Source: Rhynchopus sp. YZ270_cl-10
Lineage: Eukaryota > Euglenozoa > Diplonemea > Diplonemida > Diplonemidae
Direction: 5' to 3'
Assembly (NCBI GenBank): GCA_964035575.1
Contig: OZ037898.1
Span: 868,001-932,000 of the forward strand
Length of the DNA: 64,000 nt
Of this stretch, positions 29,583-41,311 are shown piece by piece (position 1 is the stretch's first letter; each line of letters starts with the position of its first letter). The notes under the pieces were generated by a model. The model saw nothing but the letters and a program-made list of their open reading frames with translations, had not been told where the DNA came from and searched no databases. The position numbers and the translations under genes are program-made.

Positions 29583-29800
29583 TGTGACACTGTCACAAGT
29601 CGTGTGACACTGTCACGGAGACAGTGTCACAAGTCGTGTGACACTGTCTCCGTGACAGTGTCACACGACTTGTGACACTGTCTCCGTGACAGTGTCACAC
29701 GACTTGTGACACTGTCTCCGTGACAGTGTCACACGATTTGTGACAGTGTCACACAGGTTTCTGAGAGTGTCACGGTGACACTGTCACAAAATGTCGCATA
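29583..29800. repeat. Right subterminal palindrome array
   Basis: Same GTGACACTGTC/GACAGTGTCAC words as on the left, in a different order and joined by GGAGA or ACTTGT. Followed by about 35 bp of unrelated sequence and the right TIR (29837-29856). Confidence 0.85.
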
Positions 29801-29856
29801 TCATTGAAAGTTACACACCCTCAGCTGTGTAACAGGTGTGACACAGCCCCGCCGTG

Positions 29857-30413
29857 TACCTTCAAAAGTTGCTTCTCTTGACTACTCTTCCATACAGTTC
29901 CATTTTATTCTTCGGTTATCCACCTTTCTTGTGCGTGCCTTTCACGTGCACAAGAAAACGAGACCAAACAAAGCCACCCTTTCCCGCATAGTTGCCAAGC
30001 TAGATACAGCGGGAACAGATGTGCACAGCAAAGAAACCAGAGGATACATTTCTGAGCTGAGCCTGCAGGTGTATGCGTTTGTACATGGGATGTGTGTCCG
30101 AGTCTCTGCTCGAACGAGGCTCGGGGAGACATGCCGAAGACACAACAGATGGAACAAAAATAAAACATGACACAATCCAATAAATATGCAAAAAAAGACA
30201 AAAAATAAAAAAGAACACACCTCCCCAAGTCCCCTCTTTTCTCCTCAAAACAGACGATACCCTTTCCCAAAAAACCAAAACCCACCCACGAATCAACACA
30301 ACACACCCACAGGTGTTTTCATCTACACACAAAAACAACAACTAAAAGCACCAGTTGCACACGCGCAGAAGAAGAAAAACAGGTTGGTTGCAGGCTTTGC
30401 GCATACAAATAAA
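29857..30413 (+). promoter_or_regulatory. A3-to-B4 spacer, right part
   Basis: Remainder of the interrupted spacer after the duplicated TA. It keeps the CACGTGCAC site (29942-29950), S1 (29980-30143) and the B leader, so B4 retains the proximal 555 bp of its upstream region. Confidence 0.6.
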
Positions 30414-31460
30414 ATGGTGCCGCCCAGGATGCTGCTCCTGGCATGTGTTGCTGTGTCGGTGTCCGGACACGGGTACGTGGAGTCGCCCCCGTCGCGCAAT
30501 TATGGTTGCAGGTCTGGACTGAACTCCGGGTGCGGGTCTGTGCAGTACGAGCCGCAGAGCGTGGAGGGTCCTGACGGGTGGCCTTCAGGGGGCCCTGCGG
30601 ACGGGACGGTGGCAGCTGCGGGGCGTTCAGGCTTTGGACAGCTGAATGCTCAGACGCCGTCACGCTGGGGGAAGACCGCAATTTCCAGTGGTAGGAATGT
30701 GTTCACGTGGCGCTTCACTGCAGTACACCGCACACGCGACTACAAGTACTACATCACACGTGCGGGGTGGAACCAGAACTCACCGCTGGGGACGTCGTCG
30801 TTTGACACAACGCCGTTCTGTGTGGTGGACGGGGGGATGCAGATGCCATCAAACCCCACGAGCCACAGCTGCACGGTGCCCACACGCTCGGGGTACCACG
30901 TTGTGCTTGCTGTGTGGGACGTGGGTGACACTGGTGCAAGCTTCTACAACGCGATTGACGTGACGATTGGTGGTGCGGGCCCGACTCCCCCTGTCCCTGT
31001 CCCTGTGCCACCACCGACGCCAACTAGGCCTGTGCCCACACCTCCGACACCACCAACACCAACTGTGCCTGTGCCCACACCTCCGTCGGGTGGATGCTCG
31101 GGTGGTGCGGGGGTGGCTCTGTGGGGCAACTGCAGGGCTGCGCCGCACTGCTGTGCGTCGGGGTCGACGTGCTACGAGCAGAGCGACTGCTTCGCACAGT
31201 GCAAGCCGTCGTGCTCCAGGGCAGACGGGTGGACGTGCCGTGTGCTCGGAGCGGACGCAGGGCCGACACCTCCCACACCTCCTGCACCTGTGCCTGTGCC
31301 ACCCACACCGCCCAGGCCCGTGCCTGTCCCAGCACCCACACCACCGGCAAGTGGCTGCGGTAGAGCGATCCGGAAGTGGAACAGGTGCCTCGGGATGGAG
31401 AGCTGCTGTGCTGCAGGGCTGAGCTGCACGGGGACACGGTGGTGGAAGTCGTGCAAGTAG
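30414..31460 (+). CDS. Secreted AA10-type LPMO (B4)
   Basis: 348 aa, same protein as B2. It has a private silent change (GAGAGCGTGG-type CAGAGCGTG where other B copies have CAGAGTGTG, near 30559). It lies just downstream of the inserted element. Confidence 0.9.
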   Translation: MVPPRMLLLACVAVSVSGHGYVESPPSRNYGCRSGLNSGCGSVQYEPQSVEGPDGWPSGGPADGTVAAAGRSGFGQLNAQTPSRWGKTAISSGRNVFTWRFTAVHRTRDYKYYITRAGWNQNSPLGTSSFDTTPFCVVDGGMQMPSNPTSHSCTVPTRSGYHVVLAVWDVGDTGASFYNAIDVTIGGAGPTPPVPVPVPPPTPTRPVPTPPTPPTPTVPVPTPPSGGCSGGAGVALWGNCRAAPHCCASGSTCYEQSDCFAQCKPSCSRADGWTCRVLGADAGPTPPTPPAPVPVPPTPPRPVPVPAPTPPASGCGRAIRKWNRCLGMESCCAAGLSCTGTRWWKSCK

Positions 31461-32315
31461 GAAGACTGCACACCTGCATTAGCAACACACAAATGCTTTT
31501 TTATTCATTGCCCTTTGGCTCAAGGCACCTTTTTGCCCTGTTCTTATTATTTACCGACCGCTTCTTTTGCGGCCTTGATAGACCATGTGTTGTGGCCCAC
31601 GTACAGCACTTTCGTGAGCGCACGCGTTTGTGTGTACTTTATTCTACACCTGCCACTGTCCCATTCCATTCCACTTCCCCCGTGTTTATTTTCCTTTTTA
31701 GTTTTCACAATCTTTTCTATTATAAATATTAGTTTCTGAAGTTGGTTCTGTTGGCTCTGTTGGCTCTGCGTCTGCAGACTCCACCTGAAACTTCAACTTC
31801 AGTGCGCTCTTGATTTTATTCCCCCTTATTTCCTTTTGCCTCTCAATTTCCTTGTCTTGACATATAGTCTCATTTCATTTGTTTTCGGTATCCACCTCCG
31901 CACGTGCACACCACAATATAATAGACGACCAAACCAAACCAAACCAAAACCACCGTTTCCCGCATAGTTTCCCAACACTAGATACAGCGGGACACGATGC
32001 GCGCAGCAAGGGAACGAGAGGATACATTCCTGAGCTGCGAGTCTCTGTGTGTGTGGAATGTGTGTGAGAGAATGAATGTGTGGCTGAACCTCCGTTCGCA
32101 TCACATGCCGAAGATACAAAAAAAAAGTGAAACAAGAAAACATGCACAATGCAAGCAAGAAAGCACCCAAACCACAAACACATAACCAAAGCACCCCCTC
32201 TCCCTGTTGTCAACACCGTCTCATACCCTCCTCCCCAAGGCTCCGTTGCACACAACGTATCCCACACCACACACACACACAGAGCATATATATCTACACT
32301 ACTCAACAAACAACA
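31461..32315 (+). promoter_or_regulatory. B4-to-C4 spacer
   Basis: Copy of the B-to-C spacer with S1 at 31955-32117. No gene is seen. Confidence 0.55.
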
Positions 32316-33065
32316 ATGATGTCAAAGGCAGGACTCGCAATGGCCGCAGCCTTCGTGGCTCTGGCTCAAGGTGCACCCTCTTCAGGAACAGTGGAGCTGC
32401 TGGAGGGACCTGAAGTGAACGGTGTGCGGACGAACGCCCCTGGGCTGCACGTGACCCTGCTGTCGTCTGGGGTGGACGCGTGGCCGAACCTTGACGGGTC
32501 GACGCTGCGCGACGTGCCGCCGTTCATGCGCCTCATGCCAACGACGCTGGCGAACTGGAGAATGAAGTCCGGGACAACAGTCAAGTTCTCGTGCCCGAAC
32601 GAGCCTTCCCTGATTGATGTGTGCGACGCATGGGTGTTCTTCTACAGCTGCCCGCAGAGCTGTGTGACGACGTACCAGGGCGGTCTGCAGGGCCAGCTTG
32701 CGGCACTTCCCGGCTGGGAGAGGACACAGTGCGCACCTTCCTTCTGGACGAACGCACCCGGGATGACCTTCGTGCACCCGATGGGAAGCTTCAGAATGCA
32801 GCTGGCACCCGGCCAGTCGACTGAGTTTGACCTTCAGGACGACGCAGAGTTCCTTGGCTTCGGGATTGACTCGAACGGAGAGGACTGCACGAAGCACATG
32901 GACGAGAACTCCTGCCCTGTTGCGGGAGGACGCTGCAGGTGGGAGTCGGGTGCGTGCGTGAACCAGTCCTGCAAGGGCCGCTTCGGACCCCCGCCACCGT
33001 GCCGTGAGTGCCCCTGGGAGGGAGTTGTGCGCGTTGCTCGCCCTGCCTCGGACGGTCCGTTCTAA
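32316..33065 (+). CDS. Secreted Cys-rich protein (C4)
   Basis: 249 aa, Arg206 form, same protein as C1. Confidence 0.8.
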   Translation: MMSKAGLAMAAAFVALAQGAPSSGTVELLEGPEVNGVRTNAPGLHVTLLSSGVDAWPNLDGSTLRDVPPFMRLMPTTLANWRMKSGTTVKFSCPNEPSLIDVCDAWVFFYSCPQSCVTTYQGGLQGQLAALPGWERTQCAPSFWTNAPGMTFVHPMGSFRMQLAPGQSTEFDLQDDAEFLGFGIDSNGEDCTKHMDENSCPVAGGRCRWESGACVNQSCKGRFGPPPPCRECPWEGVVRVARPASDGPF

Positions 33066-34142
33066 GTTGCGTGACAGGAGACAAAGCCACACGCCTGCAA
33101 AAGGACGTCAGAAACAAACAAACGAAACGAAACAACCAAACCAACCCCATCCACGCTTGCGTCACTTCACCACTGGCAGCACAGGAGTGCTTGCAGGGCC
33201 TCCTTGTGTGTGGTGCGCGTGTTTGTGAAGCAGGCTCTTCTTCCACTATATGAAACTGCAAATCCACAGCGAGCGCACATCGATCACATGCTCCGTGGAA
33301 CATATCAAAGCAGTCCCCATATTACTTTTTACTCTTTTATCTTTTTGAGCTCTTTGCCGGATCATTTTTCATTTTTCATTTTCATTTCCCCTTTCCCGCT
33401 CGCACTAAAGTGTGACTTCTCAACACACCCGAAGGTGCAGAAGTTACCCAGGCAAAGCAATCGCACCTGACCCTCTTTTGCACCTTCGTTTTTCTTGTCT
33501 TTTTGTTGCTCTTTTGCTTCTCCGTCCACGGCAGGCCTGTCTTGTCTGTTGGATGGCTGGGGTTTGTCTTTGCGAGCTGAGTGCGCTCCTTGCGTGTTCA
33601 GCCTCTGGACAAAGAGAAATTTGTTAATTTTTCATTGTGACTCACAAGTTTTTGAACTTGGTACACACCACAAGGCATTTCCCCCCTTGTGTTTTCCTTT
33701 TCCTTTTCCTTTCTTCATTTTAGCAAAGACCTCTGTCTTTTCCTTTCTTGACAAGATGTGTCCCTTCATATGAGTTACAGGATGCCCCCTGCCGACGCCT
33801 TCTTCTTGCAACTATGTGTGTGTGCACGCCCCCAGACAGGTGGGTGTTGCGCACACACCTCTTTTTGCTCTTTTGCCTCAACGACAAAAGAGAAGATGTA
33901 CGGTGGGAGACATGCAGTGACAGAAGGCATGCACACAAACAATATCAAACCAAATGCAAACCAAATACAAAACAACATGCTTTCCCCTATTTTCTTATAG
34001 TACCCATTGCCAGCCCACTAATCTCTCTTAATACAAACACACACAGGGTTATTCTCACACACAAGACAACTAACGAAAGCAGACACATATCGTATACTTA
34101 CAGAAGAGCTTTGTGCCTCCGTTCTTGCCAGCCTTGTACACG
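33066..34142 (+). promoter_or_regulatory. C4-to-A4 spacer
   Basis: Copy of the C-to-A spacer without the 8-bp deletion. S2 at 33820-33854. Confidence 0.55.
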
Positions 34143-35156
34143 ATGGTGACCAGGATGCTGCTGCTGGCATGTGTTGCTGTGTCGGTGTCCGGACACGGGT
34201 ACGTGGAGTCGCCGCCGTCACGCGGGTTTGGCTGCAAGACTGGGCTGAACTCCGGGTGCGGGTCTGTGCAGTACGAGCCGCAGAGCGTGGAGGGTCCTGA
34301 CGGGTGGCCTTCGGGAGGCCCTGCGGACGGGACACTGGCGGCTGCGGGACGTGCAAACTTTGGGGAGCTGAATGCTCAGACGCCGACACGTTGGGGGAAG
34401 ACTGCGATTGCGGGCGGTGTGCACGTGTTCACGTGGCAGTTCTCTGCAGCGCACGTGACGCGCGACTTCAGGTACTACATCACACGTGTGGGGTGGGACG
34501 AGAACGCGCCGCTGGGGACGTCGTCGTTTGACACAACGCCGTTCTGTGTGGTGGACGGGGGGATGGTGATGCCTGCAAACCCTTCGAGCCACAGCTGCAC
34601 GGTGCCCACACGCTCGGGGTACCACGTTGTGCTCGCTGTGTGGGATGTGGGTGACACCCCTGCAAGCTTCTACAACGCGATTGACGTGACGATTGGTGGT
34701 GCGGGCCCGACTCCCCCTGTCCCTGTGCCACCACCGACGCCAACTATGCCTGTGCCCACACCACCGACACCACCGACACCAACTGTGCCTGTGCCCACAC
34801 CTCCGTCGGGTGGATGCTCGGGTGGTGCGGGGGTGGCTCTGTGGGGCAACTGCAGGGCTGCGCCGCACTGCTGTGCGTCGGGGTCGACGTGCTACGAGCA
34901 GAGCGACTGTTTCGCACAGTGCAAGCCGTCGTGCTCCACAGCAGATGGGTGGACGTGCCGTGTGCTCGGAGCGGACGCAGGACCGACGCCTCCCACACCC
35001 CCGACACCAACAGCGCCTGTGCCCGTGCCAACACCACCGACAAGTGGATGCAGTGCAGCGATCCCTGCGTGGGGTCCATGTCTGGGGAAGGAACACTGCT
35101 GCGCTGCAGGGCTGCAGTGCACAGGGACGCAGTGGTGGAAGTCGTGCAAACAGTAA
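34143..35156 (+). CDS. Secreted AA10-type LPMO (A4)
   Basis: 337 aa, protein identical to A1. Confidence 0.9.
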   Translation: MVTRMLLLACVAVSVSGHGYVESPPSRGFGCKTGLNSGCGSVQYEPQSVEGPDGWPSGGPADGTLAAAGRANFGELNAQTPTRWGKTAIAGGVHVFTWQFSAAHVTRDFRYYITRVGWDENAPLGTSSFDTTPFCVVDGGMVMPANPSSHSCTVPTRSGYHVVLAVWDVGDTPASFYNAIDVTIGGAGPTPPVPVPPPTPTMPVPTPPTPPTPTVPVPTPPSGGCSGGAGVALWGNCRAAPHCCASGSTCYEQSDCFAQCKPSCSTADGWTCRVLGADAGPTPPTPPTPTAPVPVPTPPTSGCSAAIPAWGPCLGKEHCCAAGLQCTGTQWWKSCKQ

Positions 35157-36568
35157 GCAGCAAGCAGGGATCGTGAGCGTCGCATATAACTATCCTTCCC
35201 ATACTTTTCTTAATAACAAACTAGCTACAACTCTTGTTTCAGTTTCAAAGTCTGTCACAAAAAAAAGACACACCTTGTTTGTGGGGTCTTTTCTGTTGGG
35301 CAACACATTAAATGCCTTATTTTTCGTTTCTATTATACTGGGTGATGAAGCGCAGCTGCGAGGCTTCGGTTCATCATCATCATATACGTTACGTAGTTTT
35401 GCCCTTCGGTTCCAACCGAACCCCTTTTTCTTATCCCTTCAATTGCTTTATACTTGATCTACTTTTTACCACCCGCTTCCATTTGCGGATATACTAGACC
35501 ATGTTCATGTGTCCCACGTACAGCATCTTTGTTGAGTGCATGCGTTGGTGTAAACTTTGTTCTATGCCTGCCACATCCCTATTCCTATCCCTATTCCTAT
35601 TCCCTCTATGATACTGCAAACAAAAAGCAAAAGGGAGGTGACAATGTCGCCTTGTTGTGTCCACATTCCACTCCCCATGTTTCGCATGCAGTGCAGTCCT
35701 GTTGCCTCAGCGACGTCTCTGCACATCACAAACGCACAAGAAACATGGCTGCGGTGGCCGGCCCTGTCCAACCGTTCCCCATCATTTCCTCCTCTCGCGT
35801 GCACCACACACACACACGTGGACACGACACGGGAGGGGTGGTTGGAGAAGAGGTGGATGATTTGGTGGTCCCTTTGTTCACTATTCGCTTTTTGACGTTT
35901 GCCTTTCGCCCCTTTTTTTCTATTTTTGGTTCTGAAATTGGCTCTGTGTCGGCTCTGTGTGTCTGCAGGCTGCACCAGGGACTTCAACTTCAGCGTTTTC
36001 TTTATATGTCCTACCTTCAAAAGTTGCTTCTCTTGACTACTCTTCCATACAGTTCCATTTTATTCTTCGGTTATCCACCTTTCTTGTGCGTGCCTTTCAC
36101 GTGCACAAGAAAACGAGACCAAACAAAGCCACCCTTTCCCGCATAGTTGCCAAGCTAGATACAGCGGGAACAGATGTGCACAGCAAAGAAACCAGAGGAT
36201 ACATTTCTGAGCTGAGCCTGCAGGTGTATGCGTTTGTACATGGGATGTGTGTCCGAGTCTCTGCTCGAACGAGGCTCGGGGAGACATGCCGAAGACACAA
36301 CAGATGGAACAAAAATAAAACATGACACAATCCAATAAATATGCAAAAAAAGACAAAAAATAAAAAAGAACACACCTCCCCAAGTCCCCTCTTTTCTCCT
36401 CAAAACAGACGATACCCTTTCCCAAAAAACCAAAACCCACCCACGAATCAACACAACACACCCACAGGTGTTTTCATCTACACACAAAAACAACAACTAA
36501 AAGCACCAGTTGCACACGCGCAGAAGAAGAAAAACAGGTTGGTTGCAGGCTTTGCGCATACAAATAAA
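35157..36568 (+). promoter_or_regulatory. A4-to-B5 spacer
   Basis: Uninterrupted copy of the A-to-B spacer, with an empty site for the 6.7-kb element near 36011-36014. S3 at 35469-35574, S1 at 36135-36298. Confidence 0.6.
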
Positions 36569-37615
36569 ATGGTGCCGCCCAGGATGCTGCTCCTGGCATG
36601 TGTTGCTGTGTCGGTGTCCGGACACGGGTACGTGGAGTCGCCCCCGTCGCGCAATTATGGTTGCAGGTCTGGACTGAACTCCGGGTGCGGGTCTGTGCAG
36701 TACGAGCCGCAGAGTGTGGAGGGTCCTGACGGGTGGCCTTCAGGGGGCCCTGCGGACGGGACGGTGGCAGCTGCGGGGCGTTCAGGCTTTGGACAGCTGA
36801 ATGCTCAGACGCCGTCACGCTGGGGGAAGACCGCAATTTCCAGTGGTAGGAATGTGTTCACGTGGCGCTTCACTGCAGTACACCGCACACGCGACTACAA
36901 GTACTACATCACACGTGCGGGGTGGAACCAGAACTCACCGCTGGGGACGTCGTCGTTTGACACAACGCCGTTCTGTGTGGTGGACGGGGGGATGCAGATG
37001 CCATCAAACCCCACGAGCCACAGCTGCACGGTGCCCACACGCTCGGGGTACCACGTTGTGCTTGCTGTGTGGGACGTGGGTGACACTGGTGCAAGCTTCT
37101 ACAACGCGATTGACGTGACGATTGGTGGTGCGGGCCCGACTCCCCCTGTCCCTGTCCCTGTGCCACCACCGACGCCAACTAGGCCTGTGCCCACACCTCC
37201 GACACCACCAACACCAACTGTGCCTGTGCCCACACCTCCGTCGGGTGGATGCTCGGGTGGTGCGGGGGTGGCTCTGTGGGGCAACTGCAGGGCTGCGCCG
37301 CACTGCTGTGCGTCGGGGTCGACGTGCTACGAGCAGAGCGACTGCTTCGCACAGTGCAAGCCGTCGTGCTCCAGGGCAGACGGGTGGACGTGCCGTGTGC
37401 TCGGAGCGGACGCAGGGCCGACACCTCCCACACCTCCTGCACCTGTGCCTGTGCCACCCACACCGCCCAGGCCCGTGCCTGTCCCAGCACCCACACCACC
37501 GGCAAGTGGCTGCGGTAGAGCGATCCGGAAGTGGAACAGGTGCCTCGGGATGGAGAGCTGCTGTGCTGCAGGGCTGAGCTGCACGGGGACACGGTGGTGG
37601 AAGTCGTGCAAGTAG
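36569..37615 (+). CDS. Secreted AA10-type LPMO (B5)
   Basis: 348 aa, same protein as B2 and B3. Confidence 0.9.
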   Translation: MVPPRMLLLACVAVSVSGHGYVESPPSRNYGCRSGLNSGCGSVQYEPQSVEGPDGWPSGGPADGTVAAAGRSGFGQLNAQTPSRWGKTAISSGRNVFTWRFTAVHRTRDYKYYITRAGWNQNSPLGTSSFDTTPFCVVDGGMQMPSNPTSHSCTVPTRSGYHVVLAVWDVGDTGASFYNAIDVTIGGAGPTPPVPVPVPPPTPTRPVPTPPTPPTPTVPVPTPPSGGCSGGAGVALWGNCRAAPHCCASGSTCYEQSDCFAQCKPSCSRADGWTCRVLGADAGPTPPTPPAPVPVPPTPPRPVPVPAPTPPASGCGRAIRKWNRCLGMESCCAAGLSCTGTRWWKSCK

Positions 37616-38470
37616 GAAGACTGCACACCTGCATTAGCAACACACAAATGCTTTTTTATTCATTGCCCTTTGGCTCAAGGCACCTTTTTGCCCTGTTCTT
37701 ATTATTTACCGACCGCTTCTTTTGCGGCCTTGATAGACCATGTGTTGTGGCCCACGTACAGCACTTTCGTGAGCGCACGCGTTTGTGTGTACTTTATTCT
37801 ACACCTGCCACTGTCCCATTCCATTCCACTTCCCCCGTGTTTATTTTCCTTTTTAGTTTTCACAATCTTTTCTATTATAAATATTAGTTTCTGAAGTTGG
37901 TTCTGTTGGCTCTGTTGGCTCTGCGTCTGCAGACTCCACCTGAAACTTCAACTTCAGTGCGCTCTTGATTTTATTCCCCCTTATTTCCTTTTGCCTCTCA
38001 ATTTCCTTGTCTTGACATATAGTCTCATTTCATTTGTTTTCGGTATCCACCTCCGCACGTGCACACCACAATATAATAGACGACCAAACCAAACCAAACC
38101 AAAACCACCGTTTCCCGCATAGTTTCCCAACACTAGATACAGCGGGACACGATGCGCGCAGCAAGGGAACGAGAGGATACATTCCTGAGCTGCGAGTCTC
38201 TGTGTGTGTGGAATGTGTGTGAGAGAATGAATGTGTGGCTGAACCTCCGTTCGCATCACATGCCGAAGATACAAAAAAAAAGTGAAACAAGAAAACATGC
38301 ACAATGCAAGCAAGAAAGCACCCAAACCACAAACACATAACCAAAGCACCCCCTCTCCCTGTTGTCAACACCGTCTCATACCCTCCTCCCCAAGGCTCCG
38401 TTGCACACAACGTATCCCACACCACACACACACACAGAGCATATATATCTACACTACTCAACAAACAACA
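37616..38470 (+). promoter_or_regulatory. B5-to-C5 spacer
   Basis: Copy of the B-to-C spacer with S1 at 38110-38272. No gene is seen. Confidence 0.55.
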
Positions 38471-39220
38471 ATGATGTCAAAGGCAGGACTCGCAATGGCC
38501 GCAGCCTTCGTGGCTCTGGCTCAAGGTGCACCCTCTTCAGGAACAGTGGAGCTGCTGGAGGGACCTGAAGTGAACGGTGTGCGGACGAACGCCCCTGGGC
38601 TGCACGTGACCCTGCTGTCGTCTGGGGTGGACGCGTGGCCGAACCTTGACGGGTCGACGCTGCGCGACGTGCCGCCGTTCATGCGCCTCATGCCAACGAC
38701 GCTGGCGAACTGGAGAATGAAGTCCGGGACAACAGTCAAGTTCTCGTGCCCGAACGAGCCTTCCCTGATTGATGTGTGCGACGCATGGGTGTTCTTCTAC
38801 AGCTGCCCGCAGAGCTGTGTGACGACGTACCAGGGCGGTCTGCAGGGCCAGCTTGCGGCACTTCCCGGCTGGGAGAGGACACAGTGCGCACCTTCCTTCT
38901 GGACGAACGCACCCGGGATGACCTTCGTGCACCCGATGGGAAGCTTCAGAATGCAGCTGGCACCCGGCCAGTCGACTGAGTTTGACCTTCAGGACGACGC
39001 AGAGTTCCTTGGCTTCGGGATTGACTCGAACGGAGAGGACTGCACGAAGCACATGGACGAGAACTCCTGCCCTGTTGCGGGAGGATGCTGCAGGTGGGAG
39101 TCGGGTGCGTGCGTGAACCAGTCCTGCAAGGGCCGCTTCGGACCCCCGCCACCGTGCCGTGAGTGCCCCTGGGAGGGAGTTGTGCGCGTTGCTCGCCCTG
39201 CCTCGGACGGTCCGTTCTAA
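38471..39220 (+). CDS. Secreted Cys-rich protein (C5, Cys206 variant)
   Basis: 249 aa with the same Arg206 to Cys change as C3. The unit between them (C4) has Arg, so the variant alternates along the array. Confidence 0.8.
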   Translation: MMSKAGLAMAAAFVALAQGAPSSGTVELLEGPEVNGVRTNAPGLHVTLLSSGVDAWPNLDGSTLRDVPPFMRLMPTTLANWRMKSGTTVKFSCPNEPSLIDVCDAWVFFYSCPQSCVTTYQGGLQGQLAALPGWERTQCAPSFWTNAPGMTFVHPMGSFRMQLAPGQSTEFDLQDDAEFLGFGIDSNGEDCTKHMDENSCPVAGGCCRWESGACVNQSCKGRFGPPPPCRECPWEGVVRVARPASDGPF

Positions 39221-40297
39221 GTTGCGTGACAGGAGACAAAGCCACACGCCTGCAAAAGGACGTCAGAAACAAACAAACGAAACGAAACAACCAAACCAAC
39301 CCCATCCACGCTTGCGTCACTTCACCACTGGCAGCACAGGAGTGCTTGCAGGGCCTCCTTGTGTGTGGTGCGCGTGTTTGTGAAGCAGGCTCTTCTTCCA
39401 CTATATGAAACTGCAAATCCACAGCGAGCGCACATCGATCACATGCTCCGTGGAACATATCAAAGCAGTCCCCATATTACTTTTTACTCTTTTATCTTTT
39501 TGAGCTCTTTGCCGGATCATTTTTCATTTTTCATTTTCATTTCCCCTTTCCCGCTCGCACTAAAGTGTGACTTCTCAACACACCCGAAGGTGCAGAAGTT
39601 ACCCAGGCAAAGCAATCGCACCTGACCCTCTTTTGCACCTTCGTTTTTCTTGTCTTTTTGTTGCTCTTTTGCTTCTCCGTCCACGGCAGGCCTGTCTTGT
39701 CTGTTGGATGGCTGGGGTTTGTCTTTGCGAGCTGAGTGCGCTCCTTGCGTGTTCAGCCTCTGGACAAAGAGAAATTTGTTAATTTTTCATTGTGACTCAC
39801 AAGTTTTTGAACTTGGTACACACCACAAGGCATTTCCCCCCTTGTGTTTTCCTTTTCCTTTTCCTTTCTTCATTTTAGCAAAGACCTCTGTCTTTTCCTT
39901 TCTTGACAAGATGTGTCCCTTCATATGAGTTACAGGATGCCCCCTGCCGACGCCTTCTTCTTGCAACTATGTGTGTGTGCACGCCCCCAGACAGGTGGGT
40001 GTTGCGCACACACCTCTTTTTGCTCTTTTGCCTCAACGACAAAAGAGAAGATGTACGGTGGGAGACATGCAGTGACAGAAGGCATGCACACAAACAATAT
40101 CAAACCAAATGCAAACCAAATACAAAACAACATGCTTTCCCCTATTTTCTTATAGTACCCATTGCCAGCCCACTAATCTCTCTTAATACAAACACACACA
40201 GGGTTATTCTCACACACAAGACAACTAACGAAAGCAGACACATATCGTATACTTACAGAAGAGCTTTGTGCCTCCGTTCTTGCCAGCCTTGTACACG
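39221..40297 (+). promoter_or_regulatory. C5-to-A5 spacer
   Basis: Copy of the C-to-A spacer without the 8-bp deletion. S2 at 39975-40009. Confidence 0.55.
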
Positions 40298-41311
40298 ATG
40301 GTGACCAGGATGCTGCTGCTGGCATGTGTTGCTGTGTCGGTGTCCGGACACGGGTACGTGGAGTCGCCGCCGTCACGCGGGTTTGGCTGCAAGACTGGGC
40401 TGAACTCCGGGTGCGGGTCTGTGCAGTACGAGCCGCAGAGCGTGGAGGGTCCTGACGGGTGGCCTTCGGGAGGCCCTGCGGACGGGACACTGGCGGCTGC
40501 GGGACGTGCAAACTTTGGGGAGCTGAATGCTCAGACGCCGACACGTTGGGGGAAGACTGCGATTGCGGGCGGTGTGCACGTGTTCACGTGGCAGTTCTCT
40601 GCAGCGCACGTGACGCGCGACTTCAGGTACTACATCACACGTGTGGGGTGGGACGAGAACGCGCCGCTGGGGACGTCGTCGTTTGACACAACGCCGTTCT
40701 GTGTGGTGGACGGGGGGATGGTGATGCCTGCAAACCCTTCGAGCCACAGCTGCACGGTGCCCACACGCTCGGGGTACCACGTTGTGCTCGCTGTGTGGGA
40801 TGTGGGTGACACCCCTGCAAGCTTCTACAACGCGATTGACGTGACGATTGGTGGTGCGGGCCCGACTCCCCCTGTCCCTGTGCCACCACCGACGCCAACT
40901 ATGCCTGTGCCCACACCACCGACACCACCGACACCAACTGTGCCTGTGCCCACACCTCCGTCGGGTGGATGCTCGGGTGGTGCGGGGGTGGCTCTGTGGG
41001 GCAACTGCAGGGCTGCGCCGCACTGCTGTGCGTCGGGGTCGACGTGCTACGAGCAGAGCGACTGTTTCGCACAGTGCAAGCCGTCGTGCTCCACAGCAGA
41101 TGGGTGGACGTGCCGTGTGCTCGGAGCGGACGCAGGACCGACGCCTCCCACACCCCCGACACCAACAGCGCCTGTGCCCGTGCCAACACCACCGACAAGT
41201 GGATGCAGTGCAGCGATCCCTGCGTGGGGTCCATGTCTGGGGAAGGAACACTGCTGCGCTGCAGGGCTGCAGTGCACAGGGACGCAGTGGTGGAAGTCGT
41301 GCAAACAGTAA
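40298..41311 (+). CDS. Secreted AA10-type LPMO (A5)
   Basis: 337 aa, protein identical to A1. Last A gene in the window. Confidence 0.9.
   Translation: MVTRMLLLACVAVSVSGHGYVESPPSRGFGCKTGLNSGCGSVQYEPQSVEGPDGWPSGGPADGTLAAAGRANFGELNAQTPTRWGKTAIAGGVHVFTWQFSAAHVTRDFRYYITRVGWDENAPLGTSSFDTTPFCVVDGGMVMPANPSSHSCTVPTRSGYHVVLAVWDVGDTPASFYNAIDVTIGGAGPTPPVPVPPPTPTMPVPTPPTPPTPTVPVPTPPSGGCSGGAGVALWGNCRAAPHCCASGSTCYEQSDCFAQCKPSCSTADGWTCRVLGADAGPTPPTPPTPTAPVPVPTPPTSGCSAAIPAWGPCLGKEHCCAAGLQCTGTQWWKSCKQ

Larger units (their letters stand above)
23135..29856. mobile_element. 6,722-bp TIR element, TA target duplication, unknown family
   Basis: The ends are 20-bp perfect inverted repeats, CACGGCGGGGCTGTGTCACA on the left and its reverse complement on the right, flanked by TA (23133-23134 and 29857-29858). 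Four other array units have the uninterrupted sequence at this point, and the unit is longer by exactly 6,722 + 2 bp once the 8-bp deletion upstream is counted, so the boundaries are certain. Inside are palindrome arrays near each end, two minus-strand genes (25589-23553 and 27368-26106) and an inverted, incomplete copy of both genes on the right. TA duplication is typical of IS630/Tc1/mariner-like elements, but no DDE/D signature was recognised, so the superfamily is left open. No capsid-like gene is seen. Confidence 0.95.

Noticed and set aside
23135-29856. Polinton-like or virus-derived identity for the 6.7-kb element
   Set aside because: No polymerase, integrase or capsid-like gene is seen, and the target duplication is TA rather than 6 bp.
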